Notes: a model not told the origin generated them from the sequence alone. A DNA stretch of 9,480 nucleotides from an uncultured Pelosinus sp. (GCA_900550105.1 URQW01000099.1:1-9480); one strand, 5' to 3'; shown: positions 1 to 6,284, numbered from the stretch's first letter. Program-made: numbers and translations.

Positions 1-1161
1 GGCGATGCAGCTGTAGGATATAGCTTTGCTGGATCAGCTGATGTATTTGATTCTATAGGAACTAAGCATACACTTAATACAAATTACTATAAGGCGGCAG
101 TTACCACAACAACACCGACAAGTTCAACCTGGTTGACCTATTCGAGTGTTAAAGATCCAGTGGTCACAGGGACGGTTGCTAATAAGTGGCAAACAGTTAC
201 GTTTGATGCGACAGGGGCAAACCCAACGGTACAATCGATTCCTGACGCGAGTATTCCTACAGGCGGAAGTGACACGGTTAATTTTAACAATTTGACACTT
301 GATCCTACACTTGGCGGGAAAAGTACTCAAACTTTCTTAGCAATTCAAAATGGTCAACCACAAACATACCAATTGACAATTACCGCTGATTCCGCAACAG
401 CCAATAAATGGACTTATACGCTGTCACAGGTAGGGGGAACTGCTTCTGCTGTTACAGGCAGTATTGACTATGGAATTACAGCTGCTGGTGTTTATAGTTT
501 TAAAGATAGTGCTGGTGCAGCCCAGACCACTATTCCTCTCGGAACAGCCCCTAATACATTTACTTTACAAAATTTAACTGGGGGCACACCAGTAGCGCCT
601 GTGGCCGGTGGCTTTACGGTTGGACCGGCTAAAAGTGCAAATGTAACGACAGCTTTAGCAGCGGCGACAACAGCAGCTCCTTTTCAAGTACAGTTTTCTA
701 ACGGTACGAGTCAGCTAAGTATAAATCGTAACTTATCTGCTTTAACGCAGTTTGGCGGTATGGGCGATTCCACTTTGTTTGAGCAGCCTGATGGCTATGC
801 GGCTGGCACACTTCAATCTACTTCGCTCGATAAAACAGGTACGATTGTGGGAACTTACAGTAATGGCGAACGGCGTAACATGGCTCAGGTGGCTCTCGCT
901 GGTTTTGCGAACCCGGAAGGGTTAACGAAAGTCGGCGACTCTAATTATCAGGTGTCTAATAACTCCGGTAAACCCCAGATTGGTGCGGCGAAAACTGGCG
1001 GGTTAGGAACTATTACTGGCGGTAGCTTAGAAATGTCTAATGTCGATTTGGCCACGGAGTTTACTAATATGATTATTACGGAACGCGGTTATCAAGCAAA
1101 CTCTAAGGTTATTACGACAAGTGATGAGATGCTACAAGAATTAAATAGTTTGAAACGATAA
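1..1161 (+). CDS. flgE: Flagellar hook protein FlgE, 3' part (5' end outside window)
   Basis: FlgE is the exported subunit that polymerises into the hook, the universal joint between rod and filament. The frame is open from base 1 to the TAA at 1159-1161, giving 386 visible residues. The TTG at 133 is internal and not the start. The C-terminal third is diagnostic: a segment with FGGMGDSTLFEQPDGYAAG (about residues 251-269), then a conserved stretch with NGERR and VALAGFANPEGL, and a coiled-coil end containing LEMSNVDLATEFTNMI and ERGYQANSKVI, typical of FlgE/FlgF/FlgG proteins. The first 200 residues are Thr/Ala/Gly-rich and look like the variable outer hook domains. A VFDSIGTKHTL motif near residue 14 matches the usual FlgE 'yDslG..h.l' strand. 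No cysteine is visible. The stop is followed directly by an in-frame TAG. Family is certain; the missing N-terminus leaves total length unknown. Confidence 0.95.
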   Translation, partial: GDAAVGYSFAGSADVFDSIGTKHTLNTNYYKAAVTTTTPTSSTWLTYSSVKDPVVTGTVANKWQTVTFDATGANPTVQSIPDASIPTGGSDTVNFNNLTLDPTLGGKSTQTFLAIQNGQPQTYQLTITADSATANKWTYTLSQVGGTASAVTGSIDYGITAAGVYSFKDSAGAAQTTIPLGTAPNTFTLQNLTGGTPVAPVAGGFTVGPAKSANVTTALAAATTAAPFQVQFSNGTSQLSINRNLSALTQFGGMGDSTLFEQPDGYAAGTLQSTSLDKTGTIVGTYSNGERRNMAQVALAGFANPEGLTKVGDSNYQVSNNSGKPQIGAAKTGGLGTITGGSLEMSNVDLATEFTNMIITERGYQANSKVITTSDEMLQELNSLKR

Positions 1162-1178
1162 TAGATAGTGAACGTTGA

Positions 1179-1198
1179 CGGGGGGAAATTTCCCCCCG
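1179..1198. terminator. Perfect 20-bp palindrome between flgE and flbD (hairpin; attenuator or mRNA stabiliser)
   Basis: The bases read CGGGGGGAAATTTCCCCCCG, a perfect inverted repeat. In RNA it would fold into a 7-bp, all G-C stem with an AAATTT loop. It begins 17 nt after the flgE stop and ends 6 nt before the flbD Shine-Dalgarno sequence. No run of T follows on either strand (GCTATTTAAGG on the + side), so a complete intrinsic terminator is not supported. More likely it is a partial terminator, or a 3' stabiliser that lets the abundant hook mRNA outlast the downstream message. The role is inferred; the palindrome itself is seen directly. Confidence 0.6.
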
Positions 1199-1218
1199 CT
1201 ATTTAAGGAGGAAGTAAG

Positions 1219-1413
1219 ATGATCAAGTTGTCAAAAATAAATGGTGAGCGTGAATTTATTATGAATGCGGAGCTCATTGAGACTGTTGAGGAAACGCCTG
1301 ATACGGTTGTTACTTTGACAAATGGGAAAAAATTTATTGTGGAAGAAAGAATGGATGAAGTGGTTCGTAAGGTCATGGATTATCGACGTGCCATATTTAG
1401 AAATTTACGGTAA
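1219..1413 (+). CDS. flbD: FlbD/SwrD family flagellar protein
   Basis: This is a small protein of 64 residues, the usual size for the FlbD (SwrD) family found just after the hook gene in Firmicutes and many other bacteria. The conserved features are all present: an N-terminal MIKLSKINGEREFIMNAELI block, the TPDTVVTLTNGKKF core at residues 27-40, and a basic C-terminal helix with EVVRKVMDYRR. In Bacillus subtilis SwrD raises flagellar motor torque, probably through the stator; the biochemical mechanism is not settled. The protein has no membrane segment. The ATG at 1219 is preceded by AAGGAGG at 1205-1211, 7 nt away, so the start is firm. It should not be confused with the unrelated Caulobacter NtrC-type regulator also called FlbD. 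Confidence 0.93.
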   Translation: MIKLSKINGEREFIMNAELIETVEETPDTVVTLTNGKKFIVEERMDEVVRKVMDYRRAIFRNLR

Positions 1414-1596
1414 GCCTATAGGTTATAATCATTGTGGTGAAGTTTTAAAATAATTTTGTTTTGCATTACATGTTTTTAGTATTTGGTTTTATAAATAACA
1501 TACTTAAGTCGGAATTTTGTCGATTTCTGAAGGAGTTTTCTTATCTTTGTAGAAAAAATATGCTTAGGAAAGAAACGGAATTAAAGCGCCTATAGA

Positions 1597-1624
1597 TAGA
1601 TGCTAAGGTCTTTAAGACCGATAT
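1597..1624 (+). promoter_or_regulatory. Candidate sigma-D (sigma-28) promoter upstream of fliL
   Basis: TAGA at 1597-1600, then 16 nt, then ACCGATAT at 1617-1624. The known flagellar sigma-D consensus is roughly TAAA, 13-16 nt, GCCGATAT, so the -35 matches 3 of 4 and the -10 matches 7 of 8. Transcription would start near 1631, giving a leader of about 20 nt that still contains the fliL ribosome site. An inverted repeat overlaps the spacer and the first bases of the -10 box. The match is seen; promoter activity is inferred. Confidence 0.4.
1607..1619. repeat. 13-bp inverted repeat overlapping the candidate promoter
   Basis: GGTCTT-T-AAGACC is a perfect inverted repeat with one central base. 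Its right arm shares ACC with the ACCGATAT box, so it could be an operator for a dimeric regulator or simply chance. It is too tightly closed to form a good RNA hairpin, because a one-base loop is not possible without opening pairs. Confidence 0.35.
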
Positions 1625-1638
1625 GATATAATTCTTAA

Positions 1639-1645
1639 GGGGGGG
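1639..1645 (+). promoter_or_regulatory. fliL ribosome binding site made of a run of seven G
   Basis: The only Shine-Dalgarno-like sequence before fliL is AAGGGGGGGA, with seven consecutive G ending 6 nt before the ATG. Other genes here use mixed AAGGAG-type sites. A homopolymer of this kind can pair with anti-Shine-Dalgarno in several registers and is prone to slippage. Confidence 0.5.
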
Positions 1646-1651
1646 ACCCGA

Positions 1652-2122
1652 ATGGCTGAAGGTGGGAAAAAATTTCCGCTAGCAATAGTTGCAGGTTTAG
1701 TTGTAGTTGGACTTTTATTAGCTGGCGGTATTTCTTATTTTATTGCAAATAAAATTGTAGCAGAAAAATCAACTGTAGAAACAAAAAAAACGGAACCAGG
1801 CGAATTTGTTAAAATAGGCGATCCCAAAGAAGGATTAGTATTGAATGTAGGGGGCGCTGGTAGCGGTCGTTTTATTAAAGTCGGTATTATATTAGAAGTT
1901 AAACCGGAAAAGAACGCGCCGCCGAAGGAAGGAAAGAATTTATCACCTGAAGAAGTGAAAATGACAGATACTGTAATATCCGTGTTACGGTCGCAAAAGA
2001 TAGAAGATTTTGATCCGTCCAAACAAGAAAAACTGAAAGATCTTATTAAAGGGGCGGTAAATGAAAGTTTAGGCGGCGACCGTGTTTATAATGTATTTAT
2101 AACAAATTTTGTTATACAATAA
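1652..2122 (+). CDS. fliL: Flagellar basal body-associated protein FliL
   Basis: FliL is a single-pass inner-membrane protein next to the stator ring, where it forms rings around MotA/MotB and supports motor output. The 156-residue product has the expected layout: a short basic N-terminus, one membrane helix at about residues 9-33 (starting PLAIVAGLVVVGLLLAGG), a charged linker, then an outside domain with the FliL pattern. That pattern includes a GRFIKVGIILEV strand at about 72-83, a TDTVISVLRSQ helix at about 105-115 and a C-terminal VYNVFITNFVIQ strand. Length is typical. The stator genes it serves are not in this window. The ATG start follows a G-rich ribosome site, and a candidate sigma-D promoter lies directly upstream, so fliL may head its own transcription unit. 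Confidence 0.93.
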   Translation: MAEGGKKFPLAIVAGLVVVGLLLAGGISYFIANKIVAEKSTVETKKTEPGEFVKIGDPKEGLVLNVGGAGSGRFIKVGIILEVKPEKNAPPKEGKNLSPEEVKMTDTVISVLRSQKIEDFDPSKQEKLKDLIKGAVNESLGGDRVYNVFITNFVIQ

Positions 2123-2160
2123 TGTGATTTTCTAGATTTTGCGGGAAGGGAGGCAACTGG

Positions 2161-3159
2161 ATGGCCGGCGACGTACTCTCACAAGCTGAGATTGATGAGC
2201 TGCTTTCTAATATATCGAGTGGAGTTCTTTCAGCTGAAGATATTCAAAGTGAAGAGAAACAGCGCAAAATAAAATTATATGATTTTAAGCGTCCTGATAA
2301 ATTTTCCAAAGACCAAATTCGGACGCTCTATATGATTCATGAGAATTTTGCTCGACTGTTTAACACATATCTTTCCGCAAACTTGCGTACTCTCGTGCAT
2401 ATTGATGTCGCTTCTGTTGATCAGCTTACCTATGAAGAATTTATTCGGTCTTTGCCGAATCCAAGTGTAATTAGTGTTTTTCAAATGAGTCCGTTAAAAG
2501 GAAATGCTATATTGGAACTGAATCCTAATGTAGTATTTGCTTTGATTGATCGTTTATTTGGCGGCGTTGGATCACCGCCCAATAAACCCAGACCTTTAAC
2601 AGATATTGAAGAAGCGATTATTACTCGAGTGATTAATAAAGCCTTGGAATCATTGCAAGAGGCTTGGAAACAAGTGATTGCCATGAATCCAAGTATGGAT
2701 GTTATTGAAACAAATCCTCAGTTTACACAGATTGTTCCGCCTAACGATATGGTTGTTATTATAACGTTACAGGCAAAAATCGGCCAGGCAGAAGGTCTTT
2801 TGAATTTGTGTATTCCTTATTTGGTGTTAGAGCCCATCATGTCAAAACTGACGACAACTTTCTGGGTCGCTTCTTCTGTAGCAAAGCAAGATTCCGATGA
2901 AAATAGTCAAGCATTGCAGAAAAAATTGCGCAAAGCTGTGATTCCAATTACCACGGAATTAGGCAAAGTTACGATTAGTGTAGCAGAAATGCTTGGTCTT
3001 GCAGCAGGGGATGTTTTACAGCTAGAAACAAAAGTGTCTGATGAATTAACTGTATATGTTGGTCAGCAAAAGAAATTTTTATGCAAACCTGGTGTAAGCG
3101 GCAAAAAAATGGCTGTACAAGTGACCAGAGTGATAGAAGGAGATGACTTAGATGAGTGA
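2161..3159 (+). CDS. fliM: Flagellar motor switch protein FliM
   Basis: FliM forms the middle of the cytoplasmic C-ring, binds phospho-CheY and passes the switching signal to FliG. The 332 residues contain the known parts in order. The CheY-P-binding peptide LSQAEIDELL is at residues 6-15. A flexible segment leads to the LYDFKRPDKFSKDQ motif at 39-52. The CheC-like middle domain holds EFIRSLPNPS (93-102) and the FliG-contacting GGVG (134-137). The C-terminal SpoA/FliN-like domain spans about 257-325. Unlike FliY, the middle domain lacks the E..N phosphatase residues, as is normal for FliM. AAGGGAGG at 2146-2153 sits 7 nt before the ATG. Its end overlaps fliY by 8 nt, which implies translational coupling of the two rotor proteins. 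Confidence 0.97.
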   Translation: MAGDVLSQAEIDELLSNISSGVLSAEDIQSEEKQRKIKLYDFKRPDKFSKDQIRTLYMIHENFARLFNTYLSANLRTLVHIDVASVDQLTYEEFIRSLPNPSVISVFQMSPLKGNAILELNPNVVFALIDRLFGGVGSPPNKPRPLTDIEEAIITRVINKALESLQEAWKQVIAMNPSMDVIETNPQFTQIVPPNDMVVIITLQAKIGQAEGLLNLCIPYLVLEPIMSKLTTTFWVASSVAKQDSDENSQALQKKLRKAVIPITTELGKVTISVAEMLGLAAGDVLQLETKVSDELTVYVGQQKKFLCKPGVSGKKMAVQVTRVIEGDDLDE

Positions 3160-4297
3160 TGGATTTCTCTCACAAGATGAAATTGATGCTTTGCTCAGAG
3201 GTGAACCTAGTTCGTCTCCTGCGGCTGATGTAAGTGCAGCAGAGGATTTATCTGATATAGAAAAAGACGCGCTTGGTGAGATTGGCAATATTTCCATGGG
3301 CAGTGCGGCGACGACCTTATCAATATTGTTAGGGCGTCGCGTATCAATTACGACACCACGTGTCTCCATTACGACCTTAGATGAAATCAAAGAGCAATAT
3401 CCGCTACCGTATTTGGTAATTGAAGTAGGTTATACTCATGGTCTTACTGGGACAAATATCCTGGCGATTCGTGAGCAGGATGCTTTGATCATTTCTGATC
3501 TAATGATGGGTGGCGATGGTTCGAATCCTCCGACTGAGATGAATGAACTTTATTCAAGCGCTGTTACGGAAGCAATGAATCAAATGATGGGATCTACGGC
3601 GACTTCTATTTCGACGATGTTTAAAAAGAAAGTTGATATTTCGCCGCCGACGAGTACGCGTGTTGATTTTTCAACAGAGACGCCGATTACGAACTTGGCT
3701 CAAGGAGATCAATCCATTGTTCGCGTATCGTTTCGTATGGAAGTAGAAGATCTTATTGATAGTGAAATTATGCAGCTTGTTGGTATAGATATTGCTAAGG
3801 AAATGGTAGGAAATCTGCTTAACATGTCACAGGAAGCACCACCGCCACCATCTGCCCCAACACCGACTCCGGCCGCGGCGGCGCCAACACCAGCTCCACC
3901 AGCCGCAACGCAAGCAGCTTATGCGGCACCATCGCAACCTATGATGCAAGCGGCAAAACCGGCACAGCCAGCTCCGAATGTTGTGGTTCAACCAGTTCAA
4001 TTTGCTCCACTTACGCCCAGTGGAATTCCGCTTGGTGATACAAATATTAATTTAATTATGGACGTACCGTTGCAGGTTACGGTAGAATTAGGGCGTACCC
4101 GTAAGTTAATAAAGGAAATTCTCGAGTTATCTACAGGGTCTGTCATTGAACTTGATAAATTGGCAGGGGAAGCTGTCGATGTTCTCGTGAATGGAAAATT
4201 GATTGCCAAAGGTGAAGTTGTAGTAATTGATGAAAATTTTGGCGTTAGGGTTACCGATATTGTAAGCCCCTTAGAACGGGCTGCGAATTTACAGTAA
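3152..4297 (+). CDS. fliY: Flagellar motor switch phosphatase FliY (FliN-type C-terminus)
   Basis: This 381-residue protein is the Firmicutes-type FliY, a C-ring component that also removes phosphate from CheY-P. In order: a FliM-like CheY-binding peptide LSQDEIDALL at residues 6-15; a CheC-like core at about 33-225; a Pro/Ala-rich linker at about 229-286; and a SpoA/FliN domain at about 298-372 ending with FGVRVTDIVSP. Both phosphatase sites of the family are intact: D39...E43..N46 in the first half and S136...E140..N143 in the second. This points to real CheY-P phosphatase activity rather than a purely structural role. The start ATG lies inside fliM (overlap 3152-3159), with AGAAGGAG at 3135-3142 as ribosome site. 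Databases may call it FliN because of the C-terminal domain. Activity is inferred from residues, not shown. Confidence 0.95.
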   Translation: MSDGFLSQDEIDALLRGEPSSSPAADVSAAEDLSDIEKDALGEIGNISMGSAATTLSILLGRRVSITTPRVSITTLDEIKEQYPLPYLVIEVGYTHGLTGTNILAIREQDALIISDLMMGGDGSNPPTEMNELYSSAVTEAMNQMMGSTATSISTMFKKKVDISPPTSTRVDFSTETPITNLAQGDQSIVRVSFRMEVEDLIDSEIMQLVGIDIAKEMVGNLLNMSQEAPPPPSAPTPTPAAAAPTPAPPAATQAAYAAPSQPMMQAAKPAQPAPNVVVQPVQFAPLTPSGIPLGDTNINLIMDVPLQVTVELGRTRKLIKEILELSTGSVIELDKLAGEAVDVLVNGKLIAKGEVVVIDENFGVRVTDIVSPLERAANLQ

Positions 4298-4327
4298 AAA
4301 TTTATAATGATAAGGAGAGATTGTTGA

Positions 4328-4690
4328 ATGGCAATTCGAGTATTAATAGTAGATGATGCTGCTTTTATGCGAATGATGATTAAAGATATTTTATCAAAAA
4401 ACGGCTATGAGGTAGTAGGGGAAGCCGAAAATGGTGCTAGGGCTGTTGAAAAATGGCAAGAACTTCGTCCTGAATTGACCACCATGGATATTACTATGCC
4501 GGAGATGGATGGAATTGCGGCAGTTAAAGAGATTAAAAAGATAGACGCTAATGCGAAAGTTATTATGTGTAGCGCCATGGGACAACAAGCTATGGTTATT
4601 GAAGCGATTCAAGCCGGTGCGCGCGATTTTATTGTAAAACCTTTTCAGCCTGACCGAGTTCTTGAGGCCGTTCGTAAAGCTGTAGGCTAA
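4328..4690 (+). CDS. cheY: Chemotaxis response regulator CheY
   Basis: This is a stand-alone receiver domain of 120 residues, the usual CheY size, with no output domain. The catalytic set is complete: acidic pair D9-D10 in VLIVDDA, phosphate acceptor D54 in TMDITMPEMDG, S82 at the switch threonine/serine position (MCSAMG) and K104 in the VKPF loop. F101 lies near the aromatic switch position. Once phosphorylated by CheA (outside this window), it should bind the N-terminal peptides of FliM and FliY, encoded just upstream, and FliY should dephosphorylate it. Placement between fliY and fliO is the standard Firmicutes order. AAGGAG at 4312-4317 precedes the ATG by 10 nt. A Spo0F- or CheB-like role is unlikely given the location. 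Confidence 0.95.
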   Translation: MAIRVLIVDDAAFMRMMIKDILSKNGYEVVGEAENGARAVEKWQELRPELTTMDITMPEMDGIAAVKEIKKIDANAKVIMCSAMGQQAMVIEAIQAGARDFIVKPFQPDRVLEAVRKAVG

Positions 4691-4692
4691 AT

Positions 4693-5226
4693 GTGATGAA
4701 TTTATTGCTGATGTCTAAAGCATTTGCTGCTGATGCTTCTGGTGAATATCTGAAATATCAAGAGCCGGCAGCAACGACAATGAGTGGTTTTTCCATATTT
4801 TCTTATGTGATTTCGCTATTGTTTACTTTTGGAGTGGTTGTGGCATTAGCATATTTTACTTCGCGATTCTGGGGGAATAAACTGAATCTTGCTGGGCGGA
4901 AGAATTCCAGCAAGATTCTAAGCTCCCTTTCGTTAGGGACAAATCGCGCTGTTTATGTTGTGGAAATGGCAGGAGAATATTTGGTTTTAGGTGTCACAGA
5001 CCACAATATTACTTTACTGCAAACAATCACTGATCCCGATAAAATTCATGAACTCCTAGAACAAAATATACAAGAGTCAGAAACTTTTCAGGCAGTATTT
5101 CGCAGTCAGCTTCATTCACTGCAGCATATGTCTCATAAGTTCCCTGAAGTTTTTGGGAGAGACAAAATGAATAAAGAACGAAAAAATGCATTAGATCATG
5201 ATGCAACGGATATAGAGAAGAGGTAA
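4693..5226 (+). CDS. fliO: Flagellar biosynthesis protein FliO
   Basis: FliO is a small membrane protein that helps assemble the FliP ring of the export gate. The 177-residue product has one clear membrane helix at about residues 33-56 (GFSIFSYVISLLFTFGVVVA onward). A cytoplasmic FliO domain follows with KILSSLSLGTNRAVYVVEMAGEY at about 74-96 (conserved core), VLGVTD and LLQTITD. The charged tail after residue 120 is not conserved in character. An in-frame TAA at 4675-4677 rules out an earlier start. GTG 4693 or ATG 4696 are the only upstream choices, with just a weak GTAGG (4682-4686) before them. The short leading stretch MMNLLLMSKAFAADA looks like a shrunken signal peptide. The gene begins 2 nt after the cheY stop, so translation is probably coupled. 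Confidence 0.88.
   Translation: MMNLLLMSKAFAADASGEYLKYQEPAATTMSGFSIFSYVISLLFTFGVVVALAYFTSRFWGNKLNLAGRKNSSKILSSLSLGTNRAVYVVEMAGEYLVLGVTDHNITLLQTITDPDKIHELLEQNIQESETFQAVFRSQLHSLQHMSHKFPEVFGRDKMNKERKNALDHDATDIEKR
5218..5223 (+). promoter_or_regulatory. Ribosome binding site deciding the TTG start of fliP
   Basis: AAGAGG lies 8 nt before TTG 5232, inside the last codons of fliO. It supports TTG as initiator, and the signal peptide encoded immediately afterwards agrees. Confidence 0.6.
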
Positions 5227-5231
5227 CCGCT

Positions 5232-5990
5232 TTGCTAAGAGTATTTATTGTAATTGGTGCTGTTCTTCTCGCTTCTTTTGTGACAATCTCTTCAGCGGTT
5301 GCTGCACCACTTATTCCGATTCCGAGTGTTACTGTGGGCGTTGATCAGGCTAGTACGCCGCAGGAAGTTGCTACAAGTCTACAAATCTTATTAGGACTTA
5401 CTGTTTTAACGTTAGCGCCTTCTATTTTGATTATGATGACTTCGTTTACGCGGATACTTATTGTACTTTCTTTTTTGCGAAGCGCCTTAGGGACGCAGCA
5501 AATGCCGCCAAATCAGATTATAGTAGGACTTGCTTTGTTTATTACTTTTTTCACGATGTCGCCATATATTGATGAGATAAATTCTAAAGCGCTGCAACCT
5601 TATTTAGCGGGAACGATGGATCAGCCAACTGCTTTAAATGAGGCAATGAAGCCATTACGATTTTTTATGTTTAAACAGACACGTGAAAATGATATCGCTT
5701 TATTTATAAATTTAGCAGATGGGCCGCGTCCAGCATCACAAGAAGAGGTTTCAACAATGACGCTTATTCCGGCCTTCATTATTAGTGAATTAAAGACTGC
5801 CTTTCAGATCGGATTTTTAATTTATATTCCGTTCATTGTTATTGATATGGTTGTAGCTAGTACGCTGATGTCTATGGGCATGATGATGGTACCGCCTGTT
5901 ATGATTTCTCTTCCTTTTAAAATTTTACTGTTTGTCTTAGTTGACGGCTGGCACCTTCTAATTCGCTCGCTAGTCACTAGTTTTAACTAG
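5232..5990 (+). CDS. fliP: Flagellar export gate protein FliP
   Basis: FliP forms, with FliQ and FliR, the membrane channel through which flagellar subunits leave the cell. The product has 252 residues, which is the family norm. It starts with a signal peptide (hydrophobic to about residue 25, likely cut after AVAA). A hydrophobic segment follows, with the family signature beginning MMTSFTRILIVLSFLRSALG at about 68-87 and then MPPNQIIVGLALF. The second signature (LIPAFIISELKTAFQIGFLI, about 178-197) precedes DMVVAS, MGMMMVPPVMISLPFKILLF and DGWHLLI near the C-terminus. Initiation is at TTG with an AAGAGG site 8 nt upstream, 5 nt after the fliO stop. It belongs to the type III secretion SctR family; the flagellar context excludes a virulence homologue. 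Confidence 0.97.
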   Translation: MLRVFIVIGAVLLASFVTISSAVAAPLIPIPSVTVGVDQASTPQEVATSLQILLGLTVLTLAPSILIMMTSFTRILIVLSFLRSALGTQQMPPNQIIVGLALFITFFTMSPYIDEINSKALQPYLAGTMDQPTALNEAMKPLRFFMFKQTRENDIALFINLADGPRPASQEEVSTMTLIPAFIISELKTAFQIGFLIYIPFIVIDMVVASTLMSMGMMMVPPVMISLPFKILLFVLVDGWHLLIRSLVTSFN

Positions 5991-6007
5991 AAAGGGAGGG
6001 AAAAACA

Positions 6008-6277
6008 ATGAATGGTGATATGGCAATACAAATTGGTCGCGATGCTTTATCTATGGTTATGTTGATTTCCGCGCCCATGCTAGGATTAGGACTTGTTGTG
6101 GGAGTGCTTGTGAGTATTTTTCAGGCGACGACACAAATTCAGGAACAAACACTGGCTTTTATTCCGAAGATTATTGCTGTATTTGTAGCAATTTTAGTAT
6201 TTGGACCTTGGATGCTGCGTTTAATGGTTGATTATATGCAAGCGATTTTTCAAAGTGTACCGCAAATAATTCACTAA
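6008..6277 (+). CDS. fliQ: Flagellar export gate protein FliQ
   Basis: FliQ is a two-helix membrane protein that packs around the FliP/FliR core of the export channel (SctS family). The product is 89 residues, the standard size. Membrane helices lie at about 15-38 and 50-75, joined by the conserved loop FQATTQIQEQTLAFIPK at 39-55. The C-terminus, MVDYMQAIF, is also typical. AAAGGGAGGG at 5991-6000 is the strongest ribosome site in the export block and precedes an ATG by 7 nt. This fits FliQ being needed in several copies per channel, unlike the GTG- and TTG-started neighbours. It lies 17 nt after fliP. Confidence 0.96.
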   Translation: MNGDMAIQIGRDALSMVMLISAPMLGLGLVVGVLVSIFQATTQIQEQTLAFIPKIIAVFVAILVFGPWMLRLMVDYMQAIFQSVPQIIH

Positions 6278-6284
6278 AAGGGTT

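Larger units (their letters stand above)
1414..1651. other. 238-bp non-coding gap between flbD and fliL
   Basis: No credible reading frame with a ribosome site was found on either strand. The stretch is AT-rich and is by far the longest intergenic space in an otherwise tightly packed operon. It includes an 8-bp direct repeat, GCCTATAG, at 1414-1421 and 1588-1595; the first copy is part of a CCTATAGG palindrome. A 13-bp inverted repeat lies at 1607-1619 and a sigma-D-like promoter candidate next to fliL. Many clostridial relatives carry motA and motB at this position; no trace of either is visible. I found no convincing sigma-A promoter, because the TATAAT boxes at 1424-1429 and 1627-1632 lack a matching -35 element. 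Confidence 0.6.

Noticed and set aside
133..135. TTG at 133 as the start of the first gene
   Set aside because: The same frame is open back to base 1 and encodes FlgE-like sequence (VFDSIGTKHTL), so the gene begins outside the window.
1179..1198. Complete rho-independent terminator after flgE
   Set aside because: The hairpin is strong but no T-run follows on either strand, so full termination is not supported.
1414..1651. Riboswitch (for example a c-di-GMP GEMM element) in the flbD-fliL gap
   Set aside because: No GEMM-like conserved loops or extended paired structure could be recognised; only a short inverted repeat is present.
1735..2022. 95-residue minus-strand frame opposite fliL
   Set aside because: It is a shadow of fliL with no ribosome site, no recognisable motif and no supporting context; other minus-strand frames in the window are the same.
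4253..4260. ACCGATAT inside the end of fliY as a second sigma-D -10 box, possibly for cheY
   Set aside because: It encodes the conserved VTDI of the FliN domain, and the best -35 (GAAA at 4232-4235) is 17 nt away and a poor match.
4303..4308. TATAAT just before cheY as a sigma-A promoter
   Set aside because: No -35-like hexamer lies 16-18 nt upstream, and the position would leave a very short leader.
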